This document shows, piece after piece, positions 14,272-21,910 of a DNA stretch of 25,729 nucleotides. A model generated the notes under the pieces. That model was not told the DNA's origin, made no database searches, and saw only the letters and a program-made list of their open reading frames with translations. The stretch spans positions 1 to 25,729 of the forward strand of contig CAZYGI010000055.1 of the NCBI GenBank assembly GCA_964647255.1, written 5' to 3'. Source of the DNA: CAWJEL01 sp964647255 (GTDB lineage: Bacteria; Chloroflexota; Anaerolineae; CG2-30-64-16). The position numbers were made by a program, and so were the translations under genes. The number at the start of each line of letters is the position of its first letter. The first letter of the stretch is position 1.

Positions 14272-15024
14272 TTGATCGAACAGTCAACTGACAATTTTCG
14301 CCGCACGTCTGATGACGCTGCCCGCCTCGGCCACCCGTCTTACGTCTGGCGCGCGGGGCAGGAGCGACGGCTGGCGCTGGTGCGCCGTTGGGCGCAGCTT
14401 GACGCCGCGCGCATCCTGGATGTGGGATGTGGCGTGGGGATGTACACCGAGCAGTTCCGCCGCTTCAGCCCGCATGTGACCGGCGTCGAGGTGGACCCGG
14501 CCGTTGCGGCGCAGGCCGCGGCCCGCATCCCCGGCATCGTGCTGGCTCCGGCTGAGGTGCTCCCCTTCGCCGACGGCAGCTTCGATGTGGTCTTCTCGCA
14601 CGAGGTGATCGAGCACGTGGCCGATGATCGGGCAACCGCGGCCGAGATGGTGCGCGTGCTCGCGCCCGGCGGCCGGATCGTCCTCTACTGCCCCAACCGG
14701 CTTTACCCCTTCGAGACGCACGGCCACTACTGGCGCGGGCGGTATCACTTCGGCAACACGCCGCTGATCAACTGGCTGCCGAACCCGCTGCGCAATCGCC
14801 TGGCGCCGCACGTCCGGGCCTACACCGGACCCGGCCTGCGCAGCCTGTTCGCCGGCCTACCGGTGCACGTCATCCACCACAGCGTGATCTACCCCGGCTT
14901 CGACAACATCGTCGCGCGGCGGCCCGGCCTCGGCGCGGTGCTGAAACGGGTGCTCTACGCCCTGGAACACACGCCGCTGCAATGGTTCGGACTCAGCCAT
15001 TTCCTAGTGCTGGAGCGAAACTGA
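14272..15024 (+). CDS. Class I SAM-dependent methyltransferase
   Basis: A 250-residue Rossmann-fold methyltransferase. Motif I is ILDVGCGVGMYTEQF, motif II is VTGVEVDP, motif III region is FADGSFDVVFSHEVIEHVADD, and LAPGGRIVLYCPNRLYPFETHGHY follows, the last typical of enzymes acting on lipids or sugars. TTG 14272 is preferred because AGGAAGG lies eight bases upstream and the next residues align with the fold; an ATG at 14203 would add 23 residues with little resemblance to a domain. Substrate unknown. A terminator-like hairpin follows at 15074. Confidence 0.82.
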   Translation: MIEQSTDNFRRTSDDAARLGHPSYVWRAGQERRLALVRRWAQLDAARILDVGCGVGMYTEQFRRFSPHVTGVEVDPAVAAQAAARIPGIVLAPAEVLPFADGSFDVVFSHEVIEHVADDRATAAEMVRVLAPGGRIVLYCPNRLYPFETHGHYWRGRYHFGNTPLINWLPNPLRNRLAPHVRAYTGPGLRSLFAGLPVHVIHHSVIYPGFDNIVARRPGLGAVLKRVLYALEHTPLQWFGLSHFLVLERN

Positions 15025-15032
15025 CGGGCAGT

Positions 15033-15061
15033 TTGCCAAACCCCTCTCTTTCCGGTAGAAT
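15033..15061 (+). promoter_or_regulatory. Candidate promoter upstream of the penicillin-binding protein gene
   Basis: TTGCCA (15033-15038), 17-base spacer, TAGAAT (15056-15061), starting nine bases after the methyltransferase stop. The predicted start is near 15068, just before the terminator hairpin. Confidence 0.5.
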
Positions 15062-15073
15062 GGCTTGCGTATC

Positions 15074-15104
15074 GCGGGGGTGCAAGTTTGCCCCCGCTGT
15101 TTTT
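15074..15104 (+). terminator. Rho-independent terminator (methyltransferase end, or attenuator in the PBP leader)
   Basis: GCGGGGG (15074-15080), 10-base loop, CCCCCGC (15091-15097), then TGTTTTT (15098-15104). Stem and T-tract fit an intrinsic terminator on the plus strand. Because the candidate promoter at 15033-15061 precedes it, transcripts starting there would meet it at once. Confidence 0.7.
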
Positions 15105-15154
15105 GCTGTGGGCCAAAACCGGCGGAACCATTCGCGGGCATTGGCAGTCTGATT

Positions 15155-15180
15155 CCTGACACCTGATACCTGATACCTGG
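15155..15180. repeat. 7-base tandem repeat touching the PBP start
   Basis: CCTGACA-CCTGATA-CCTGATA-CCTGG: three and a half units of a 7-base word, ending two bases before ATG 15183. It occupies the position where a ribosome binding site should be, and none is visible. Confidence 0.75.
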
Positions 15181-15182
15181 CT

Positions 15183-18100
15183 ATGAATCGCACTCAACAA
15201 ATCCAACGATGGCGCCGTCAGCGCCGAAGCAAGGGCGGTCTGCACATCGGCAAATGGCTCGTGATCACCGGGGCAGCCATTCTCGCAGTCAACCTGGCCG
15301 TTCTGATCGGTGCAGTCGTCGTCTCCGTCAGCGCCGCGGCCGGCGTGTACACCGCGCTGGCGCAGAATCTGCCCGACCCAACCTCCATCCAAACCCAGCA
15401 GGCGAGCTACGAAACGGTCAAGATCTACGATCGCACCGGTAAACACCTGCTGTATGAGTCCATTGATCCCCGGCCCGCCAGGGGCGACCGCACCTATCTG
15501 AAGATTGACCAGATCCCGGAAATGGTGCGCAACGCTACCATCGCCCTGGAAGACCGCAGCTTTTACACCAATATCGGCGTTAACATCCGCGGCCTCTCCC
15601 GCGCCTTGATTTCCAACCTGCGCGGCAACAGCGTCCAGGGCGCCAGCTCGATCACCCAGCAGCTGGTCAAGAACGTCCTGATTGACCCCAAAGAGCGCTA
15701 CGAGCAGTCCTATGCGCGCAAGCTCAAAGAGGCCATCATGGCGGTCGAGATCACGCGCAAGTATCCGGGCCGCGCGGGCAAAGATCAGATCCTGGAATGG
15801 TACCTGAACTACAATTTCTACGGCAACGCGGCTTACGGGATCGAGGCGGCGGCGAACGTTTACTACAACAAATCGGTGCCGGACCTGACGCTGGACGAAA
15901 TCGCGGTGCTGGCGGCCGTCCCGCAATATCCCGGCCTGAACCCGTTCCAGTCGCCGGCCGATGCCTACCGCCGGCAACGCAAGGTGCTCACCTCGATGGT
16001 CGAGGCGGGCTACCTGACCCAGGACCAGGCCGACGCGGCCACACGCTACTTCAACACCCCGCTGCTCACCGATCTGGCGAAGCAGGGGCTGTTGGCTGAG
16101 AGCGATCTGCCGCTCGTCGCAACCGGCGACCGGCCGGCGACCGCGCGGGCGCTCAACGCGCTGGTGAAAGCCGACCTCCTCACCCAGGAAGAGGCGGATG
16201 CGGCAAAGAAGCTGCCCGGCCCACTCTGGCAGTACACGCGTGAATCGGCCAGCGAGCGGTACGAAATTCCGCCCGATGCGCCGCACTTCGCGATCTGGGT
16301 GCTGCAGAAGCTGCAGGACAAATACAACACGCCGGAACACCCCTACTTCATCTGGGAAAACGGCCTGAAAGTCACCACCACCCTGGACTGGGACCTGCAG
16401 GTCAACGCCGAATGCATCGCGCGCAGCCACATCGGCATCCTGCAGATGCAGACGCCGAAACCGTGCCAGAACGACCTGCCGACCCTGCCGCCCGCGCCCG
16501 AGGCGCTCAAGCAGCAGTTCGATCATGAGGTTACAAACGCGGCCATCGTCGCCATCCGGCCCAACACAGGCGAGGTGCTGGCGATGGTGGGCAGCTTGGA
16601 CTACTTTGACGACAACATTGACGGCCAGGTGAACGTGACGCTGGCTTCCCGCCAGCCTGGCTCATCGTTTAAGCCCTACACCTACCTGACCGCCTTCGAG
16701 AGCGGCGCGTTCGCACCGGCCAGCCTGGTGATGGACGTGCGGACGGTGTTCCCCGATCCCGGCAACCCACCCTACGTCCCCGAAAATTACGACCGCAAGT
16801 ATCACGGCCCGCAAACCTTGCGCCAGGCCTTGCAGCGGTCGTACAACATCCCGGCCGTGTGGCTGATGGACCAGGTCGGCATCGCCAACGTCATCAAAAC
16901 CGCGCGACGGCTGGGCGTCAGCAGCCTCGACGGCGAGCTCAACTCCTACGGCCTGAGCCTGACCCTGGGCGGCGGCGGCGTCACCTTGCTGGATCACACC
17001 TACGCGTTCAGCGTGCTGGCAAACGGCGGCGTGATGGCCGGCCAGCCCGTCCCGGCCGAGCTGCTGCGGCCGGGCTATCGCAAACTCGACCCGGTGGCAA
17101 TCCGCAAAGTGGAGGATCAGACCGGGAAGGTGCTGGAGGAGTTCACCGAGCCGGCCACCGAACGCGTGGTGGCGGCGGCGCCGGCCTATATGATCAACAA
17201 CGTGCTCAGCGATCCGGCCCCGCGCGCCGCGGCGTTCGGGTCATATGCGAAATATCTCGTCCTGCCCGACCGGCCCGTGGCCGCCAAGACCGGGACCACC
17301 AATTCGTGGCGCGATGCGTGGACGATGGGCTTCACCCCGCAGTTGGCCGTGGGCGTGTGGACGGGCAACAGCGACAACAAAGAGATGAAACTGGCCGACG
17401 GTTCCATCACCGCTGCGCCGATCTTCAACGGCGTGCTGAAAAAAGGACTGGAGGGCACGGAGCCGCAGAAATGGACCGAACCGCCCGGCATCAGCCACGT
17501 CAGGGTCTGCTCGCTGTCCGGCCTGCTGCCTTCACCCGAATGTCCGGCGACGAGCACAGACATCTTCCTGTCCGGCCATGAGCCGACGGTGCAAGACGCC
17601 ATGTGGCAGGGCGTGGAGATCAACGCCAGCAACGGCAAGCGCGCCACGGCCTGCACGCCGCCAGATCAGATCAAGCGCGTGCTCTACCAGGTGTTCCCGG
17701 CGAACGCGGCCGACTGGGTGCGTCAGCAAGGCATCGCGCAGCCGCCCACAGAAGAGGATGGCCCCTGCGGCGGCGAGCTGGCGGGGGATGTGGCGATCGG
17801 GAGCCCGGCCATCGGCGCGCGCGTCAAAGGCGCGGTGCAGATCACCGGCAACGCCCGCGCGAGCGATTTCCGGGCCTACCGGTTGGATGTCGCCTCCGAG
17901 AAGTCGCCTAACGCATGGCAGCAGATCGGCGGGGAGCACGGCGAGCAGGTTTCCGGCGGCCTGCTGGAAACGTGGGACACCACGGGGTTCGACGGACTCT
18001 ACACCCTGCGCCTGTCGGTGATGGAGAACAGCGGCAACATTATCACCTACGACGCGCCGGTAGCGGTGGACAACACACCGCCCACGGTAACCATTGTCCA

Positions 18101-18575
18101 CCCGACCAAAGCGGACAAAATCTACGAGATGGAGACGGACGAGCTCATCAGCATCACCGCGGAGGCTGAGGACAACTGGGAGATGGATCGCGTCGAGTTC
18201 TATCTCGACAAACAGAAGCTCGGCGAAGCGACCGTGTCGCCCTACAGCGTCCGCTGGACGATCAAGATGGCGGATAAGACGCCCAGGCTCGGCGATCCAA
18301 TCATGGCGACCCGGACCATCACCAACCCGGACGGCACCACCACCACCGAAGAATACATCCAGACTGAATTCAAGCTGGAGACCGTCACCCGCAAAGATGG
18401 CACAAAAGTCCAGCGGGTGACGCAATACAACGAAGACGGTTCCGGCGCCTACGTGGACGGCAAGGAGCTGATCGAATTTCACACGATCTACGTCAAGGCG
18501 TTCGACAAAGCCGGTAACGAGGCCGAGAGTGACAAGGTGCGCATCTTCGTGAAGCACAAGAAGAAGACTGAGTGA
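15183..18575 (+). CDS. Bifunctional penicillin-binding protein (class A) with C-terminal Ig-like domains
   Basis: Class A PBPs polymerise and cross-link peptidoglycan on the outer face of the membrane. The 1130-residue protein has a basic cytoplasmic start and a membrane helix at about 28-52. A family 51 glycosyltransferase follows, with ATIALEDRSFYTN (catalytic Glu123) and GASSITQQLVKN. The transpeptidase carries SSFK (Ser494, Lys497) and KTGT (702-705). The linker between them repeats a LTQxxADAA segment (near 278 and 334), and the C-terminus adds about 280 residues of beta-sandwich, including a bacterial Ig-like domain after residue 962. This tail is far longer than in typical PBP1A. The start has no Shine-Dalgarno and follows a 7-base tandem repeat. 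The surE ATG shares one base with its stop, so the two are translationally coupled. Confidence 0.93.
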   Translation: MNRTQQIQRWRRQRRSKGGLHIGKWLVITGAAILAVNLAVLIGAVVVSVSAAAGVYTALAQNLPDPTSIQTQQASYETVKIYDRTGKHLLYESIDPRPARGDRTYLKIDQIPEMVRNATIALEDRSFYTNIGVNIRGLSRALISNLRGNSVQGASSITQQLVKNVLIDPKERYEQSYARKLKEAIMAVEITRKYPGRAGKDQILEWYLNYNFYGNAAYGIEAAANVYYNKSVPDLTLDEIAVLAAVPQYPGLNPFQSPADAYRRQRKVLTSMVEAGYLTQDQADAATRYFNTPLLTDLAKQGLLAESDLPLVATGDRPATARALNALVKADLLTQEEADAAKKLPGPLWQYTRESASERYEIPPDAPHFAIWVLQKLQDKYNTPEHPYFIWENGLKVTTTLDWDLQVNAECIARSHIGILQMQTPKPCQNDLPTLPPAPEALKQQFDHEVTNAAIVAIRPNTGEVLAMVGSLDYFDDNIDGQVNVTLASRQPGSSFKPYTYLTAFESGAFAPASLVMDVRTVFPDPGNPPYVPENYDRKYHGPQTLRQALQRSYNIPAVWLMDQVGIANVIKTARRLGVSSLDGELNSYGLSLTLGGGGVTLLDHTYAFSVLANGGVMAGQPVPAELLRPGYRKLDPVAIRKVEDQTGKVLEEFTEPATERVVAAAPAYMINNVLSDPAPRAAAFGSYAKYLVLPDRPVAAKTGTTNSWRDAWTMGFTPQLAVGVWTGNSDNKEMKLADGSITAAPIFNGVLKKGLEGTEPQKWTEPPGISHVRVCSLSGLLPSPECPATSTDIFLSGHEPTVQDAMWQGVEINASNGKRATACTPPDQIKRVLYQVFPANAADWVRQQGIAQPPTEEDGPCGGELAGDVAIGSPAIGARVKGAVQITGNARASDFRAYRLDVASEKSPNAWQQIGGEHGEQVSGGLLETWDTTGFDGLYTLRLSVMENSGNIITYDAPVAVDNTPPTVTIVHPTKADKIYEMETDELISITAEAEDNWEMDRVEFYLDKQKLGEATVSPYSVRWTIKMADKTPRLGDPIMATRTITNPDGTTTTEEYIQTEFKLETVTRKDGTKVQRVTQYNEDGSGAYVDGKELIEFHTIYVKAFDKAGNEAESDKVRIFVKHKKKTE

Positions 18576-19339
18576 TGCCCAACATCCTGTTGACCAACGA
18601 TGACGGCTACCAGGCCCCGGCGCTGACGGCCCTGGCCCAAGTATTGCGCGGCCTCGGCAAGGTCACGGTGTTCGCGCCCGATCACAACTGGTCGGCGGCA
18701 GGGCACACGAAGACGATGCACAAGCCGCTGCGCATCCACCGCGGGACGCTGGCCGATGGACCGCTCTTCACCACCACCGGCACGCCGTCCGATTGCGTCG
18801 GGCTGGCGCTACTGGGCGTCGTGCCCGAGCCGCCCGACCTGGTGGTCTCCGGCATCAACCAGGGCGCCAACCTGGGCCAGGACGTGACCTACTCCGGGAC
18901 GATCGCAGCCGCCATGGAAGCAGCGGTATTCGGGATACCGGCCATCGCGGCATCGCAGGAGGAAGTCGAGGGCCGGTGCGGCGATGCGATCTTCGCGGCC
19001 GGCATCGTCGCCGATCTCGCGCGCCGCGTGCTGGCCGAGGGGCTGCCGCCGAACTGCCTGCTAAACGTCAACTTCCCGGCGCTCCCGCCGGAGCAGGTGC
19101 GCGGCATCCGGGTGACGCGGCTGGGCCAGCGCATCTATCGCGATGTGCTCATCGAGCGCGTGGATCCCAAGGGCCGACCCTACTACTGGATCGGCGGCGC
19201 GCCGCCGGGCGGCGCGCCCGAACCGGGCACCGACATCGGTGCGCTGGCCGAGGGCTACATCTCACTAACGCCGCTGACGCTCGACATGACCGACCGATCC
19301 TTCATGGCAAAGCTGCAAGACTGGAATTTGCGCGGATGA
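18575..19339 (+). CDS. surE: 5'/3'-nucleotidase SurE
   Basis: SurE dephosphorylates nucleoside monophosphates and related substrates in the cytoplasm. The 254-residue protein opens with ILLTNDDGYQAPAL (metal-binding Asp9, Asp10) and continues with HNWSAAGHTKT, TPSDCVGLALL and VSGINQGANLGQDVTYSGTIAAAMEA, all family hallmarks. ATG 18575 overlaps the PBP stop (TGATG); a GTG at 18572 would add one residue. It overlaps the next gene by the ATGA type of junction. Its place in a run with a cell-wall enzyme is likely operon economy rather than shared function. Confidence 0.95.
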   Translation: MPNILLTNDDGYQAPALTALAQVLRGLGKVTVFAPDHNWSAAGHTKTMHKPLRIHRGTLADGPLFTTTGTPSDCVGLALLGVVPEPPDLVVSGINQGANLGQDVTYSGTIAAAMEAAVFGIPAIAASQEEVEGRCGDAIFAAGIVADLARRVLAEGLPPNCLLNVNFPALPPEQVRGIRVTRLGQRIYRDVLIERVDPKGRPYYWIGGAPPGGAPEPGTDIGALAEGYISLTPLTLDMTDRSFMAKLQDWNLRG

Positions 19340-20232
19340 ACTTCAAGCCGACTCCCGATCGAGGGCGCTGGTACGGCATCGCGGCAGTACTCGCGCTGCT
19401 CGGCGCAGACGTGCTGGCGCTCAACCTGCTCATCGGCCGTCCGGTGGATGGGCTCAGCTTCGTGTTGGGGCTCTTCGTGCTGTGCAGCGTGCCGCTCATC
19501 GGCTACCTCGCCTCCCGCACCATCGGCGCTTGGACGCTGGCGTACTGGGTGGATCGCAACGCGGTGACGCTGGTGTGGGGTGCGACGCGACAGATCGTCC
19601 CGTTGCCCGGCATCCAGCGCATCCAGCTTGGCACATCGGCCCGGCCGGATCGCGCAGCAGGCATCTGGCATTGGCCGTGCCCCGAACGGCGACGCTATCG
19701 GGTCGAGGGCCTGGGCCTGCTGAACGCTTACGCGACCTGCCCGCTTTCCCGGCAGGTGATCCTGGTGACAGACGCCGAATGCTACAGCCTGTCACCGGCC
19801 GATCCGGGCGCGTTTGTCCGGGCGCTGCAAGAGCGCCGCGCCCTGGGCCCCGCGCGCGTCGTGACCCCTGAGATTCAGCGCCCGCCGCTGTGGACCTGGC
19901 CGCTCTGGCGCGACCGCGCGGCGCTGGCCATGATCGGCCTGGGCTTGCTGGGGCTGGTGGTGATGTTCGGCGTGCTCAGCTTCCGCTTCCCCGGCCTGTC
20001 GGCCGACCTCCCGATGCACTTTGACGTGTCCGGGCTGCCGGATCGGATTGCCCCCAAAGAAGGGCTGTTCATCTTGCCGCTCATGGGGCTGCTCGTCTGG
20101 CTGGTTAACACATCGGTCGGGGTCTGGCTCTACCGACACGTGCAGCACGGCGCGGCCTACCTGCTCTGGGGCGGCGCGTTGGCGGTGGAGGGGATCGCGG
20201 GGCTGGCGTTGCTTAACCTGATGCGATGGTGA
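19336..20232 (+). CDS. Membrane protein with PH-like and DUF1648 domains, function unknown
   Basis: A 298-residue membrane protein with about five helices: two at 13-60, then a soluble bacterial PH-like region (YWVDRNAVTLVWGATRQIV to near 170), then three helices after residue 195. Between them the MHFDVSGLPDRIAPKEG segment is the hallmark of DUF1648, as found in the SdpI group. Its ATG overlaps the surE stop (ATGA). The antisigma or immunity-like roles of some DUF1648 proteins cannot be extended here. Confidence 0.78.
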   Translation: MNFKPTPDRGRWYGIAAVLALLGADVLALNLLIGRPVDGLSFVLGLFVLCSVPLIGYLASRTIGAWTLAYWVDRNAVTLVWGATRQIVPLPGIQRIQLGTSARPDRAAGIWHWPCPERRRYRVEGLGLLNAYATCPLSRQVILVTDAECYSLSPADPGAFVRALQERRALGPARVVTPEIQRPPLWTWPLWRDRAALAMIGLGLLGLVVMFGVLSFRFPGLSADLPMHFDVSGLPDRIAPKEGLFILPLMGLLVWLVNTSVGVWLYRHVQHGAAYLLWGGALAVEGIAGLALLNLMRW

Positions 20233-21083
20233 GGGACAATATCGCGCCGCAGCTCCTGCTTGGCCTGATCCTCAGCCTCGCCATCGGCGGGGCAGCCTAC
20301 TGGCGGCGATCGTTGTCGGCAAGCGGCGTGCTGGGCGCGGCCATCATCGGCACGGCGATCACCGGCTTCGGCGGTTGGGTGCGCGGGTTGGTGCTGATCG
20401 CGTTTTTCGTGAGCTCGAGCCTGCTCTCGCACTACCGGGACGGCCGGAAGGCCGATCTGGCCGAAAAGTTCGCCAAAGGCAGCCGCCGCGACCTGGCGCA
20501 GACGCTGGCGAACGGCGGCGTTGCGGCGGTGCTGGCGGTATTGATCGGCTTGAACGGAAAAGGTGAGGCGTACCCCGTGCTGGCGTTCGCGTTCTACGGC
20601 GCGCTGGCGACGGCCAACGCCGACACCTGGGCCACGGAGCTGGGCGTGCTGGCGCGGAGCCGGCCCCGGCTGGTGACCACCGGCCGGACGGTGCCCGTCG
20701 GCACATCCGGCGGTGTGACGGCTGGGGGCACGTTGGCGGCGCTGGCCGGTGCGGCCTTCATCGGCATCACCGGCTTTCTTCTCATCCAGGCTGCCGCCCG
20801 GCTCACGACCGGCGCCTGGCTGCTAAACGATTGGATCGTCATCCCGATCGCCGCGGCCAGCGGCTGGGTCGGCGCGATGGCCGACAGCATGCTCGGCGCG
20901 ACCGCCCAGGCGATCTACACCTGTGATCGCTGCGGCGTGGAGACCGAGCGCACCACGCATCGTTGTGGTGCGGCCACCCGGCTCACGCGCGGCTGGCGTT
21001 GGTTGGATAACGATGGGGTCAACTTTCTGGCATCGGTCGTTGGGGCAGCGGTCGCGGCCGGGCTGGCAATACTGATTCTGTAG
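20226..21083 (+). CDS. DUF92 family integral membrane protein (VTE6-like)
   Basis: A 285-residue protein with six or more helices. It carries the DUF92 hallmarks NADTWATELG, RPRLVTTGRTVPVGTSGGVT, WVGAMADSMLGATAQ and WLDNDGVNFLAS, and a CxxC...HxC group (CDRCG, HRC) before the last, as common in the family. The plant relative VTE6 phosphorylates phytyl phosphate; an isoprenoid-phosphate kinase role is possible but unproven for bacterial members. ATG 20226 overlaps the preceding gene by 7 bases. Confidence 0.88.
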   Translation: MVRDNIAPQLLLGLILSLAIGGAAYWRRSLSASGVLGAAIIGTAITGFGGWVRGLVLIAFFVSSSLLSHYRDGRKADLAEKFAKGSRRDLAQTLANGGVAAVLAVLIGLNGKGEAYPVLAFAFYGALATANADTWATELGVLARSRPRLVTTGRTVPVGTSGGVTAGGTLAALAGAAFIGITGFLLIQAAARLTTGAWLLNDWIVIPIAAASGWVGAMADSMLGATAQAIYTCDRCGVETERTTHRCGAATRLTRGWRWLDNDGVNFLASVVGAAVAAGLAILIL

Positions 21084-21106
21084 GACGGGTTATCACCCCG
21101 TCCTAC
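21080..21106. repeat. Intergenic hairpin after the DUF92 gene
   Basis: GTAGGACGGG (21080-21089), loop of 7, CCCGTCCTAC (21097-21106): a perfect 10-base stem that contains the DUF92 stop codon (TAG). No T-tract follows, though it may still end or slow transcription. Confidence 0.6.
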
Positions 21107-21122
21107 CCGAAGGCGGGCGGTT

Positions 21123-21902
21123 ATGGCGAACGAATCTCCTTACATCACGGTGGTCATCCCGTGCTACAACGAGGCCAGAAACCTCGAAAGAGGCGTGCTC
21201 GCCGAGGTTGACGACTATCTCGTCCGCCAGCCGTACACGTGGGAAGTCGTGATCGTCAACGACGAATCCACCGACGACAGCAAGCGGCTCATCGAGGCGT
21301 TCATCGCCGACCGGCCGCACTTTTCGCTGATCAGCATCCCGCATGGCGGCAAGCCCGCGGCAGTGTGGGCCGGGATTCAGCAGGCGCGGGGCGAGCTGGT
21401 GCTTTTCACCGACATGGACCAATCAACCCCCATCGGTGAGCTGGCCAAGCTGTTGCCCTGGTACGATTCCGGTTACCAGGTGGTGATCGGCTCGCGGGGG
21501 GCGGAGCGGGAGGGATTTTCCCTCATGCGCAAGCTCGGCAGCCTGGTGTTCCGCACGTTGCGCGGCCTGTTCCTGCTTCGCGGCATCAACGACACGCAGT
21601 GCGGGTTCAAGAGCTGCCAACGCACCGCTGCGTTGGCGGTCTTCCCAAAGCTCCAGTTTTTCAAGCAGGCCAACCGACCCACGGGGTGGAAAGTCTCGGC
21701 CTACGATGTCGAGCTGCTTTATCTGTTCGATAAGGCCGGCTGCCCGATCAAAGAGGTCGAAGTGACCTGGCTCAACCGGGATGTGAGCGACACCAAAGGC
21801 CAGCAAGGCGAGCTCAGACGCTATCTGCGCGAATCGTTGGATATGGCCCGGGAAGTCTACCGGGTGAAGCGCAACGAATCGCGCGGCATGTATGATAAGT
21901 GA
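21123..21902 (+). CDS. Family 2 glycosyltransferase (dolichyl-phosphate sugar transferase-like)
   Basis: A 259-residue soluble GT-A enzyme with no membrane helix. It shows VVIPCYNEARNL, EVVIVNDESTDDS, GGKPAAVWAGIQQARGE, the metal-binding FTDMDQSTP, GSRGAEREG, and DTQCGFKSCQRTAA. This order is that of the ALG5/DPM1-type group that transfers glucose or mannose to polyprenyl phosphates. Donor and acceptor are unknown. ATG 21123 follows GGCGGGCGGTT, only a weak binding site. It overlaps or abuts the next gene's start, so the two are co-transcribed. Confidence 0.9.
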   Translation: MANESPYITVVIPCYNEARNLERGVLAEVDDYLVRQPYTWEVVIVNDESTDDSKRLIEAFIADRPHFSLISIPHGGKPAAVWAGIQQARGELVLFTDMDQSTPIGELAKLLPWYDSGYQVVIGSRGAEREGFSLMRKLGSLVFRTLRGLFLLRGINDTQCGFKSCQRTAALAVFPKLQFFKQANRPTGWKVSAYDVELLYLFDKAGCPIKEVEVTWLNRDVSDTKGQQGELRRYLRESLDMAREVYRVKRNESRGMYDK

Positions 21903-21910
21903 CGGTGACT

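Noticed and set aside
17532..18557. 341-codon open frame on the minus strand opposite the PBP tail
   Set aside because: Long antisense frames are expected in GC-rich DNA. It has no domain and lies over a well-supported gene.
18793..19335. Long plus-strand frame that precedes and joins the DUF1648 gene
   Set aside because: Its upstream part lies over surE in another frame and is Arg/Gly/Ala-rich. The real gene starts at ATG 19336, overlapping the surE stop.
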